Part shown: piece after piece, positions 20,476 to 29,714 of the stretch
How positions within the stretch are numbered: position 1 is the first letter of the stretch
How the letters are laid out: each line of letters opens with the position of its first letter
From: Pelagophyceae sp. CCMP2097
Lineage: Eukaryota > Sar > Pelagophyceae
Assembly (NCBI GenBank): GCA_026770575.1
Contig: MU657195.1
Span: 339,680-403,679 of the forward strand
Direction: 5' to 3'
Length of the DNA: 64,000 bases
Notes under the pieces: model-generated
Seen by the model: only the letters and a program-made list of their open reading frames with translations
The model's database searches: none
Told to the model about the DNA's origin: nothing
Program-made: the position numbers and the translations under genes

Positions 20476-22606
20476 AGCCGTATAATTCTACGGACGAGCA
20501 TGCTGTGCAATACGGCTGGCCGCGGCGCACGCGTTGGCCTCGACGGCCGTGGAGGCTGATGCACGGCGAGGGCGTCGGTCTGGAGCGCCACCCGGACCTC
20601 TGTCTGCATCTGCCCCCAGCATTCGACGAGCACCGTCCCGACGGGCCGGGCGCCGGGCTCGCGATCAGGCCTGCGAAATAGTCCGACGAGTCGTCGTCGA
20701 AAGCGCCCGGTCGGAAGATGGCCGCGAGGTGCGGCGCGAATTCCTTGTCGACTGCGCCGCCGCGCGTGGTTCGGTCCGGGAGTCGCGACGCGAGACAGGC
20801 GAAGGTTGAGACAAAAGCGGCCAGTGCGAGCGCGGGAAGTTGGAGCCAAGCGTTGGCGAAGTCGTCCGAAACGACGCTAGCGCCGGCGCCGCCCAGGGCG
20901 GCGACGACGGCGCGTTCGATTGCGGCGTCAAAGGCGAGCAAGTGGGCCGAGTCCTCCAGAAACTGGTTCGCCATCAAAAAGTCCGCGCGCTGCTGGAGGC
21001 AGTGGTTGACGAGCGCGTGGAGCGACTGCGAGTGGTGGGACTGGAGCTTTGATGTAATGCTTTTTATGTAGCTATGCTGTTCCGCCAAAGAGTCGACGAG
21101 TGCCGTCCGCACATCCGCAATGGTTTCAACGAATACGCAGGTGATCTTGACGCCGTCCTCGACGACCTTGATGCCGTCGATGCGCGCGACGGCGAAGCCG
21201 TCCTCGACGGAGCGCGATACGCGGTTGACGAAGAGCGGATGATCAGCCAGGGCGAGCTTCGAACAGGCCTGCGTAGTAGTAGTATTTCTGGTTGCCGACG
21301 GTCTCGTCGACGAGGCGCACCGAGCCGCCTTCGGCCTTTGTCCGCGCCGCCGTCCGCAGGAGCGGTAGCGGCGACGCGCGCCGGACGCGCAAAGTGTCGT
21401 CGTCCGTGACCTTGACGACGACGACCGAGGTGGCCGCGTGGCCGCGGAATGCGTGGCTCGAGGGTGCGGTAGTACACGATCGCGTCCGCGATCGTCGTCG
21501 ACGCGATGCCGCCAAAAATGCCGCCGGCGAGGAACGCGGCACCAACCAAGGCGCTCATCGCGAGGAAAGCGCCCCAGCCGACCCAGCGGCGAGCGCTCAT
21601 TTTCGGGTCCTCTCGTTTGAGGCGATCGCGCGCCTTTTGCTGGCGTACCGTCGGAGGCAGGCCCGGCGGCGAGTCCAGCGACGGCCGTGGCGAGCCCAAC
21701 GTCCACAGAGGCAGCCCGGCGCCCGCGTAGACATGCCCAATGACAGTCCCAGCGGCGGTCGCGGCGTGTCCGCGCCGCCGACAGGCTTGAAAATCTCCTT
21801 CACGTTCCACGGTGACGGGCTCTGCCGCGCTGCCACGACGTAGCCGTTAGGCCCGTACATGACGCCGGAGAGACCCGAAAAATCGTTGCCCACCGAGTCG
21901 AGCTGCAGTTGCGGCCCCCACATGTCCTGCTGCTCCAGCGGCGGCAGCTGCACTGCTTCAAACCCCGCAGGCTGCTGCGGCTGCTGCTGCCGCTGCTGCT
22001 GCTACTGCTGCCGCCGCTGCTGCTACGACCACTGTTGCGGCGCTGCTGCTGCTGCTGCTGCTGCCGCGACTGCGAGTGCTACGACGGTGACGGCGACGGC
22101 GCGTGTGGGCAGTCGCGGCGGCGGTGCCCGAACTTGCCGCAGCCGAAGCAGTCTCCTGCAAACGACGAAGGTGCAGCGGAGCGGCCGCACTTGCCGCGCC
22201 CGCCGCGCCCGCTGAGCGGGTCGTACTCCAGTGACCACTGCTGCTGTTGCGGCGGCGACGGCGGTGTCGGCCCTTGCCCGACGAGCATGCCGTGTGCGCC
22301 CTGTTGCAGCCGCTTGAGCTCGTCGCAAAGGCCGCTGAGCGTCTGCGTGCCCAGCATGTTCGTGCAGAGCGTGACGACCGTCTCTATGTCGGGAGGCAGG
22401 TGGTCCACGCCCCCCCCTGGGTCCGGAGATGCCAACGGCATGGACGCCACGAGCTTGCCTCCCAGACCCTTTGTAAAGTCCCTTTGTAAAGACCCCTTGT
22501 AAAGAGGTCGGGATTTGGGCGTATTTCGCCCGGATGCTGACCGCGTAGTCCGGACCCTTGGCGCGGTCCGACGCCGGGTGAGGGTTGGTGCGACGATGCG
22601 ACCCAA
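20474..22606 (-). pseudogene. CCHC zinc-knuckle and membrane-helix locus, broken
   Basis: The upstream part (~22606-22080) encodes one CCHC knuckle, CFGCGKFGHRRRDC (C-x2-C-x4-H-x4-C), as in nucleic-acid-binding or Gag-like proteins. Next is a CAG/CTG-rich stretch holding an in-frame TAG. Then come coding-like pieces in changing frames: DMWGPQLQLDSVGNDFSG, a hydrophobic segment WGAFLAMSALVGAAFLAGG (~21590), VVVVKVTDDDTLRVRRA (~21410) and DHPLFVNRVSRSVEDGFAV (~21240). At ~21265 one extra base shifts YYYYAGLFE out of frame with LALADHPLF. It is either a decayed element-derived gene or a host gene with several breaks. No family is assigned beyond the knuckle. Confidence 0.4.
21957..22075 (+). repeat. 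CTG/CAG-rich trinucleotide tract
   Basis: An imperfect run of CTG, CCG and CTA triplets with pure CTG stretches up to about seven units. On the minus strand it reads as Gln, Ser or Ala runs depending on frame, and the Gln frame holds a TAG stop. Confidence 0.8.
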
Positions 22607-22627
22607 AATTGGCCGCGCCGTTGCATT

Positions 22628-23885
22628 TTAATTTTGGTGGCACATCGGCAAAAGTGCGACGGGCTCTACCTGACCTCCTCGGCGCGACTGCAATCGCGTC
22701 GTCACGTGGAACAAGGTCTGGCGAGGGCGCTCCGGGAGAGCGCACAATGATGGGGAGGACTCGCCATAGCTGAGCTGCAAAGACTGACGCGCGGCGATTG
22801 CCAAGACGAGACGAGCACCGTCTCCGTCTTCCCTGTGCGCGGCTGAGACGAGGGGGGTGTATTGGACAGGGATGCGCGTCCTTACGTGGTCGGGCGCATT
22901 GGCATCGACTGGGCGATGTGGCGGAAGGCGAATGGCCTCGGGGGGCACGGTCCCGACACGTTGCCGCCGTCGTCTTTGGGCTCGTCGCCCTCGATTTCCA
23001 GGCGGATCAAGTCCGGGGAAGAGGCAGAGGTAGTGCACGACGAGATGTGCGAAGAAGGTCGTCGTCTCCGGGTACATTGCGAAGACGACGGTGCCCGGTA
23101 CGAGCACGGGTCGACTCGTTTCTGAGTAGAGTCGAAGGACGTCGGACTCCTGCCCGGGCTGCCTCAAGCCGCAGGTCGTCCTGTGCACGCCTGCCGCGTC
23201 GCCGACGTCTGCCGCCTGCGCCTGCGTTGTCTGCTACCTCTGCGTGCACTGGATGAACGAGCAAAACTCCTTCGCCCCCGCGGTGACGTGCCCGACGTGC
23301 GACGCTCTGACCTGCGGCCTCCTCACCGGCGACGACGACGGAGACGTCGCCTCGCTCACGCGGCGCATCGAGCCGTGTCCGACGCCCGCCGTCGCTTCGA
23401 CCAACCACGCTGCGCCGGTCGCGGCGAAGAGCCGTAAGCAGCCCCACTGCAGCTCCTGCAACGGCGCTGACGACCATCCACTCGAAACCGCACTGCCCGC
23501 TCAACTCCGAGTCGCGGCGGATCTGATCCAAAGCACACTCTGATCCACACCGCAGGACGGAGACATCCGACGGGGCTTTGGGGGGCAGGGCTTTTGCGGT
23601 GCTTTCGAGTCCCGAGCAGACGACGATGATGCTACTCTTCGGCATGGATGGGCTCCAAGCATCGACGAAAGCATGCACCGTCGCGAGGCGCGTGTTTCGA
23701 TAGTAATATGCGCCCTTGAGTAGGCGCCCTTGAGTAGGCGCCCTTGAGTAGGAGCCCTTGAGTAGGCGCCCTTCAGAGGGCGTACCCCCTACGGGGGCCC
23801 CTGTGGCTTCGACGTCTGGCCCTTGGCCGTCGGCGCCGTCGCGTACGGCGCCCGCGTGAACCGACTTCACGAAGAGTCCCCACAA
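22628..23885 (-). pseudogene. SGF29-like tudor protein locus, model unresolved
   Basis: On the minus strand ~23110-23030 encodes GTVVFAMYPETTTFFAHLVV. It closely resembles the second tudor repeat of SGF29, the SAGA subunit that reads H3K4 methylation (VLALYPxTTxFYxA). The expected acidic tail (LEIEGDEPKDDGGNV, ~23005-22960) is in another frame, and an in-frame TAG lies near 23230 upstream. The N-terminal part (23885-23460) has a hydrophobic segment WMVVSAVAGAAVGLL, which would be odd for SGF29, so two loci may be mixed. A Cys-rich plus-strand frame (23125-23543) overlaps. A broken gene or an undetected intron are both possible. Confidence 0.35.
23705..23780 (+). repeat. 15 bp tandem repeat
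   Basis: About five copies of GCGCCCTTGAGTAGG in tandem, one with AG in place of CG. Confidence 0.85.
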
Positions 23886-23891
23886 AACGTG

Positions 23892-25829
23892 TTATAGGGA
23901 TGACGCGGCGGCGTCGCGTGCGTCGTCGTTTCGTGCCGCGTCGTCGAGCGCCGCGAGCGCTTGCCAATGGTCCAAAACCAGAGCGAGGACCGCGCGGACG
24001 CCGAAGCCCGTGGCCCCGCCGGCCCGGACGTGCGCGAGGCCGCCGTCGTTGCTCGCGGCGGCCACGTCGAGATGGAGCCAGGGGACTTTGTCGGAGACGA
24101 ACTTCTGTAGGAAAGCGGCCGCATAAATGTGGTCCGCTTCGGAGGCGACTCTGCACTGTAAAACATCCGCGACGTCAGACTCCAACGCCTTTAGAAACCC
24201 AGAACCCTCGTCGACGGGCGGACACGGCCAGAGGCGCTCGCCCGACTCGTTGCCCGCGTCGACGATTGCATTGAAAACCCGGTGGTCGCCCCTGTTTGTG
24301 AACACTGCACCGTACGAGTTCGACACGGCGCCAATCGCCGAACCCGTCAGCGTCGCCACGTCTACGAGCAGCGCCGGCGGCTCGACGGCGTCGCGGAAGG
24401 CGGGCTTCGGGGCCTTGCCCGACGCCAAAGCGAGTGTATCCGCCAGAACCATGCGCCCTTCGGCATCCGTGTGCACCACCTCAATCGTCGTGCCGCAAAC
24501 GGCCGTGACTACGTCGTCGGGCCGCGACGATTCGGGGCCGAGTAGGTTGTCTGTCACGGCGAACCAAGCCTCGACTGGGCGGTTCGCAAGGTGCGGCGCC
24601 GTAGGGGCGAGGCGCGTTAAAGCGACGAACGCCCCGAGGACGGATGCGGCCCCTGCCATGTCGCGCTTCATGCCTCGCATGCCGGCCGCGCCCTTGACGT
24701 TGACGCCTCCAGTGTCAAACGTGACGCCCTTGCCGACGAGCACGACGGGCCGCAGCGTCGCGCCCGCCGGCTTGAACGTTAAACGCACCATCGCACAGTC
24801 CCTCCGCGGCGAAGCTTGCGCGACGGATACGAACGCGCCGGCGCCGGCCTCTTGTAGAGCGTCGAAGTCGAGTTCGTCGTACGTTGCGCCGCAGTCCTCC
24901 GCGACGGCGCGCAAAGCGCCGCGCAGCGCTCCCGGCGAAAGAAAGTTCGGCGGCAAGTGCGCGAGTCGGCGGCAGAGCTGCGACGCGATTGCAGTCTCTT
25001 CCGACCTCTTCATCTTCGCTTGGCAAGTACCGAGCCCGACGAACGTCACAACGAGCGGTGCCTTCGCCGCAGCGGGCTTGGCGAACGACGGCAGCACGTC
25101 TGCGTTTGCGTACGCGGCGGCGACGAACGCGTCTCGAAACGCATCTTTCGCGTCTTGATTTACAAGTCCGCCACCGTAGACAAGTACATTTCGACCTCCA
25201 ACACCGTCCAGCGCCTGGTGGAGCGCGAGACCGGCGTGGGTGAGCGATGCAAACGTCGATGCGCCCTGGCGCACACCTATTGTCGCACGCCGCCGTGATC
25301 TCGGGTCGTAGCGAGTGTCGACCACCGTATGTCGTCGCCCGGTGCCCCCTCGGGGCCTCGGATGTCCAAAGCGCCCCCGGGATGCCGGCTCCGTCTGTCC
25401 TGTCTTTCCGAGCGTCATCCTCGACGCAGTCTGGAAACCGACGACTCGCGTCCCTCGTTCGTTCGGCAGCTCCGTCGCCAGCGCGACCGCGCCGTCGCCG
25501 CCGCGCTGCCGCATGCGCGCTGCGCAGGCGTCGGCGTACGGCAGGCCTTCGGGCCACGGTGCGTCCTTGCCGAGGAGCACGACGACCGCGTCCGCGCTAT
25601 TGTCGAACGCGTAGCGCAGATAACCGGTATCTGTAGACTCCACGTCCTTCAGCAAAACGTGCCGCGCCGCCGGCAGCACGATGGCGCGGACGTCGGCGCA
25701 GGTGGCAGCACCGCCGGCAGATGCGATGGAGCGCCTCCGCGTCGCCGACGGGCCCAAAGGCGGCCCCGCAAACGCGAGGCCGCGCCGCGCGCTCAGGAGC
25801 AGCGCGAGGCACCTGCTGCGAGACACCAT
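23892..25829 (-). CDS. M17 leucyl aminopeptidase
   Basis: Two-metal exopeptidase that removes N-terminal residues, usually a hexamer. Reading from ATG at 25829 gives 645 aa. The frame stays open further upstream, but that part is low-complexity and this Met opens a plausible targeting sequence (MVSRSRCLALLLSARRGLAF). The C-terminal catalytic domain is intact: VGKGVTFDTGG with K367 and D372, NVK with K379, MKRDMAG with D390, and HTDAEGR with D455, E457 and R459. Spacing matches E. coli PepA. The signature is HTDAEGRM where the family normally has NTDAEGRL. Residues ~150-200 look odd (PASRGRFGHPRPRGG) and may hide a short intron or frame error. The N-terminal domain is otherwise normal (GRNVLVYGGGLVNQ). 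Confidence 0.85.
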   Translation of the reverse strand: MVSRSRCLALLLSARRGLAFAGPPLGPSATRRRSIASAGGAATCADVRAIVLPAARHVLLKDVESTDTGYLRYAFDNSADAVVVLLGKDAPWPEGLPYADACAARMRQRGGDGAVALATELPNERGTRVVGFQTASRMTLGKTGQTEPASRGRFGHPRPRGGTGRRHTVVDTRYDPRSRRRATIGVRQGASTFASLTHAGLALHQALDGVGGRNVLVYGGGLVNQDAKDAFRDAFVAAAYANADVLPSFAKPAAAKAPLVVTFVGLGTCQAKMKRSEETAIASQLCRRLAHLPPNFLSPGALRGALRAVAEDCGATYDELDFDALQEAGAGAFVSVAQASPRRDCAMVRLTFKPAGATLRPVVLVGKGVTFDTGGVNVKGAAGMRGMKRDMAGAASVLGAFVALTRLAPTAPHLANRPVEAWFAVTDNLLGPESSRPDDVVTAVCGTTIEVVHTDAEGRMVLADTLALASGKAPKPAFRDAVEPPALLVDVATLTGSAIGAVSNSYGAVFTNRGDHRVFNAIVDAGNESGERLWPCPPVDEGSGFLKALESDVADVLQCRVASEADHIYAAAFLQKFVSDKVPWLHLDVAAASNDGGLAHVRAGGATGFGVRAVLALVLDHWQALAALDDAARNDDARDAAASSL

Positions 25830-25962
25830 CGATCGCACGGCCCCTCGCTGAGGTAAATTGGCCCGGCTTCTAGGGTCTCCGTGGCAGCCCTGGGGCCCGC
25901 GGCGTACGGCGCTTGAGCGATCCACCGAGACACTGCCGGCCACGGAGCGCAAATCCTCGCCG

Positions 25963-27310
25963 AATGAAAACCCGCACCGTCGAGACGTGCGCCAGCACCG
26001 CGCCGGCGCCGCCGCGCCGCGCCGCCGCCGCCACCGCCGCGCCGCTGCCCCCGGACGAGGCTTGCGACGACGACATACCATCGCCCATCGACGAGGACGA
26101 AGCCGAGCGCGAGGACGACTGCCTTGGGGCCCTGGCCGCCATGAAACTCGTCGTCGACTTTGAGAACGGCACCGATGCGCACGCCTGGGCGCTGTCGTGG
26201 TATTTGATGCCTCCGGTGGTGCAGGGAAACGGTGCAATACTTACAGTTACCGTCTAGACGAGCGTACGACTTGGAGACCCGCCGGACGAAGAAATGTGGC
26301 CTCGACGGCGACAAGGTGAGGCCCGCCGACGACAAGGCGCTGCTGCAGCACGAGGTACGCCTCCACCCCACGTCTTCTTGAGCGCCCGTCCCAGTGGAGA
26401 TCGGCTCCGTGCGCGGTCCGACCATCCTTTAGAAATCCTTTGGAAATCCTTTGGAAATCCTTATTTTCTCCTCGCAGGGCACCGAATGCGGAAAGGAGGC
26501 GTCCGCCGACGGTCGCTGCTTCTACTGGTTGCTCATGTCGCTTCTGATCCAATGGGCTGCGAGCCCGCGCCCCCGCCGGGCGTCGAATTTTGTGTGGCCG
26601 CAACCGCAAGACGCGCGCGGTCGTACAACATACGCCGGCGCCAGAAGATCCTGCAGCTCTTGTGGACGAAGCGCGCGAGCCTGGTGGTTGTCGAGTTCGA
26701 CTCCCGCGTCTGCCGGCTTGGCGGAAGGCGGCTTAGTGGTCACAGATGAGAAGCGGACGTACCGGTACCTCTCGAGCCAGGACGAGCGCGGCAAAGAGTG
26801 AGGACGCTCGCCTGGGACAAAGAGGTGGCGCACAAGGACACGCTGGGCTTTTACGCCACCAACGACGCCTTGGCCGAGTCAGTCTTCGGCGGCGTCGGCC
26901 AGGTCCTCAAGGAAAGCGGCACGATCGGCATTGCGGCGGCGTCGGCAGTCGCTAAGGCGCGCCCCAACGGCGACTTCGAGCGGGGCTTCGTGCACCATCA
27001 AACGCCAACGGCGAGGCCGCGCGGCGGCGTAAGGGCGCACTCTGCAGTCCTTGACGGCGGCGCGGGGCGGCGCGTTCTACGGCCTGGAGCGGAACATGAT
27101 CATATCTCTGGTCGAGTGGGCCCGCCGCGACGTCGAGGACTCGCGCAAAGTACGCCGGGCAGGTTGTTGGCGTGGCCGCGGGCACGGCCGTTGGCGCAGC
27201 GGTCGGCGCGGTCGTGGTCGCGGCCGTAGGCATGGCTGTGGTCACGGCGCGGCCGTCGGCGTCGTTGCCGTCGGCGTCGTTGCGAGCCACTTGTGGTACT
27301 TTGTGATATA
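25963..27310 (+). CDS. Unrecognised multi-exon locus
   Basis: Several coding-like pieces in series: an acidic start (CDDDIPSPIDEDEAEREDD, ~26065), then ETRRTKKCGLDGDKVRPADD (~26275), GTECGKEASADGRCFYWLL (~26480), KILQLLWTKRASLVVVEFDS (~26645), VVTDEKRTYRYLSSQDERG (~26740), DTLGFYATNDALAESVFGG (~26845), and a glycine-zipper hydrophobic tail GVAAGTAVGAAVGAVVVAA (~27170). They lie in different frames. Some joins look like introns (donor GAG/GTACGC, acceptor CTCGCAG/GGC), while others may be breaks. A short AATCCTTTGGA tandem repeat (~26425-26462) sits in one intron. No function is assigned. Multi-copy or element origin is possible but unproven. Confidence 0.35.
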
Positions 27311-27690
27311 GTTTGATATTTTATGTGGTATTTCGAGGTAAACAAGGTAAATACGTAGTTTGTCGAGTATTTTCATACTAGCGTGCGCGTCCGTCGTCCA
27401 GAATAATTAATTATTTAATTAATGATTTAATGATTTTGGAAATATCCCCAGGCTTTTTGGTTGGTTTCGGCACTGGACTTAACTCCGAAGGCCGCACGCG
27501 CTTGAAAAAGGTTTGATGAAATCTAGCCTTAACGGCCCTTTGCAATCCTTCCCGCTTTCTGGCCCATCTCGTCCGAGAGCCGGCGGCCTTTTGACCCGGA
27601 GGCGCGCCACGGTCCAACCAATTGGTCTGTGGCACGAGGCTTCTGATGCAGAGTCGGAACAACGCCGTTCAGTCAAATTCCTTTAAAGAC
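27311..27690. other. Intergenic, AT-richer, no gene seen
   Basis: Contains the AT-rich stretch AATAATTAATTATTTAATTA near 27400 and no recognisable coding or structural feature. The short ORFs on either strand lack domain content. Confidence 0.5.
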
Positions 27691-27691
27691 C

Positions 27692-27860
27692 TTATCCCAC
27701 TGCCGACGGCATCGTCGGCGCGCCATCCTGCAGATATTCGTCGCCGGTGTGCACGTCGTACACGTGCGCGTCGTCGTCGGCGGCGTACTCGTCGTGCTCG
27801 TCGTGGTCACCGCGAACGGAGGAAAGGTGCAGTTTAGAATAAGCAACGCCGGAGCGCCGG
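27692..27860 (-). pseudogene. Relic of the Asp/Tyr-rich secreted repeat
   Basis: The minus strand encodes DEHDEYAADDDAHVYDVHTG followed by DEYLQDGAPT. This parallels DEYDAYVADDDDARMYYYTV ... DMHTDNEREDGPPT of the gene at 28343-29275. Only part of one repeat remains, with no signal peptide. From 27860 to 28342 the sequence has TGAAGTGA-type words (~28030-28330) and no gene. Confidence 0.5.
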
Positions 27861-28342
27861 AGGGCGATCCGCGAGGTTCCGTGAGGATATCGCCAAAGGC
27901 GATTGCGACCCAGGGCGGAGCAGCAGAGGGAATTCACTTGAAATTCAAAGTGAGTGAACGTTCACGCGAGCCCCCAAATGACTGGGCCCAGTGAAGTGAC
28001 GAGTGGAGCGACCTTCACTACGACTGAAAATTATGGTGAAGTGAAGTAAACGAGTGAATCCGCGGGTTCCTAGGCATTCCATCCACAGTTCGCAAGGTTC
28101 GTCCGCGGCTGTATGCGCCACCCACGACCCCAGGACGTCTGATCCAGGGCAGTACGACCCCGACTCCCTCCAGTGAACCCCGCAGCGACGGTAGGACCCC
28201 CTCCGGAATGCGAAGTTCGACGGTGTCCAGCGAACGGGGTTGGTGAAGTGATAATGAAGTCTTCACAAATGTTCGGCGGTAGTGGCAACTTGGTGAAGTG
28301 GAGTGAAGGCGGTGCAATGATTTGCTTCATTGAAGCTTCATT

Positions 28343-29275
28343 TCACCCCCGAATATATTCCCACCGCTGGGGCGGATGCCCTGTGGGTCTCGTGGTTGAG
28401 TCGTCGTAGGCACCTAAGATGCCGTCCGAAGACGACTCGGCCGCCGCGGCCTTTGTTGGAGGGCCGTCCTCGCGTTCGTTGTCGGTGTGCATGTCGACGG
28501 TGTAGTAGTACATGCGCGCGTCGTCGTCGTCGGCCACGTACGCATCGTACTCGTCGGTGGAGACGTCGTCGTACATGTACAAGTAGGCGGCGTCGTCATT
28601 GTACGCGTACGCGTCGTCACCGGCGTAGGCTGCGTCTTCGCCGGCCGAGGCGGCGTCGCCGTAGTAGGCGGCGCCTGCGCCGTCGTGCGAGACGGGGGCC
28701 GCGCCGAAGATGCCGTCCGACGAAGACTCGGCCGTCGCGGCGTTTGTTGGATGCGCGTTCGGTGGAGGGCCGTCCTCGCGTTCGTTTTCGGTGTGCATGT
28801 CGTCGGTGTTGTCGTACATGCGCGCGTCGTCGTCGTCGGCCATGTACGCGTCGTACTCGTCGGCGGAGACGTCGTCGTACATGTACAAGTAGGCGGCGTC
28901 GTCATTGTACGCGTACGCGTCGTCGCCGGCGTAGGCGGCGCCGGCGCCGTCGTGCGAGACGGTGGCCGCGCCGAAGATGCCGTCCGACAAAGACTCGGCC
29001 GCCGCGGCCGCTGTCGTTTGGGCGTTTGGTGGATGCACCGGACCGTCCGCGCGTTTGTCGGCGCCGTTTTCGCCGCGCGGGTTTCGGCCGCCGCGCGGGA
29101 AGAAGAGGTTGAAGAAGTCGCAGTCAAAGGCGCGGGCGACGAGGGCCCAGGGCGACGGCGTGGGCGCGGGCGTGTTCAGCGGTTCCGTGGGCTTGTTTAC
29201 CATCTTCTCGCCCCGCAGCCGCGCCCCAAACGAAACGGCGAAGAGCGCCAGCAGGCGCAGCGCAGCGGCGACCAT
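28343..29275 (-). CDS. Secreted acidic Asp/Tyr/Ala-rich repeat protein
   Basis: A 310 aa single-exon frame. The N-terminus MVAAALRLLALFAVSFGA is a clear signal peptide. After a short proline-containing stretch come two long, nearly identical repeats of ~85-95 residues. Each has SDGIFGAA, VSHDGAGAAY, AGDDAYAYNDDAAYLYMYDD, DEYDAY, ADDDDARMY, a DMHT word and EREDGPP. The second copy holds an extra YGDAASAGEDAAYA insertion. High Asp with regularly spaced Tyr suggests an extracellular, possibly calcium-binding or cross-linked coat or matrix protein. No known family is recognised. The repeats also keep plus-strand frames open; the signal peptide and composition favour the minus strand. A degraded third unit lies at 27692-27860. 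Confidence 0.65.
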   Translation of the reverse strand: MVAAALRLLALFAVSFGARLRGEKMVNKPTEPLNTPAPTPSPWALVARAFDCDFFNLFFPRGGRNPRGENGADKRADGPVHPPNAQTTAAAAAESLSDGIFGAATVSHDGAGAAYAGDDAYAYNDDAAYLYMYDDVSADEYDAYMADDDDARMYDNTDDMHTENEREDGPPPNAHPTNAATAESSSDGIFGAAPVSHDGAGAAYYGDAASAGEDAAYAGDDAYAYNDDAAYLYMYDDVSTDEYDAYVADDDDARMYYYTVDMHTDNEREDGPPTKAAAAESSSDGILGAYDDSTTRPTGHPPQRWEYIRG

Positions 29276-29551
29276 GCTGCCCTGCGGCCGTGCGCGGAGT
29301 GGGCTTTTTGCTGAAACAGGATCCTGTTGGAACCGCGTTCCAGAAAATGTTGTGATTTGTTCCGACCAACCCGAAAATCAAATTTCAAACGCCGTCCCGG
29401 CGGCGCCGGCGGCGTCGGCGCGGAGCGAGGAGAGCGACAGGCCGTGCCAGGAGCCTCTAAAGATCACGCCGACTCGGACCCATCCGGAAAGCGGCGATAG
29501 GCATTTTCGGCGACACCCGACGCAAAAAAGACCCGGACGCCGCACGCCACC

Positions 29552-29714
29552 ATGTGAGCGCGCGCCCGACCCGCGTGGCGGCATCTCCGGCGCGCCGTCC
29601 CTTTCGGCCGCGCGGGGCGCCGGAGCGGCCACCGGAATAGAGGTCCTCTCTCTCTCGAGCGCCGCGGCGGGGGACGGCGAGAGCGCCGCCCGCTTCACCG
29701 CAGCGCGCTAGGCC
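29552..29714 (+). other. TRM11: TRM11 start codon split by an intron
   Basis: CGCCACCAT is followed at once by donor GTGAGCG (29554). The acceptor CGCTAG ends at 29711 and the next exon begins G-CCG-CAA-TAC-TTG. Splicing creates ATG from AT plus G and gives MPQYLLRF, which aligns with the normal TRM11 N-terminus. No other in-frame ATG precedes YLLRF in that exon. Confidence 0.7.

Noticed and set aside
23125..23543. Plus-strand RING-type zinc-finger exon (CPGC ... CVVCYLCVHW ... CPTC)
   Set aside because: Cys spacing does not fit a RING or PHD consensus, the frame has no clear start or splice context, and it overlaps the tudor-like match on the other strand.
28414..29127. Thr/Arg-rich and Val-rich ORFs opposite the Asp/Tyr-rich gene
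   Set aside because: They are shadows of the repeat on other frames. Only the 28343-29275 minus frame has a signal peptide and ordered domain-like repeats.
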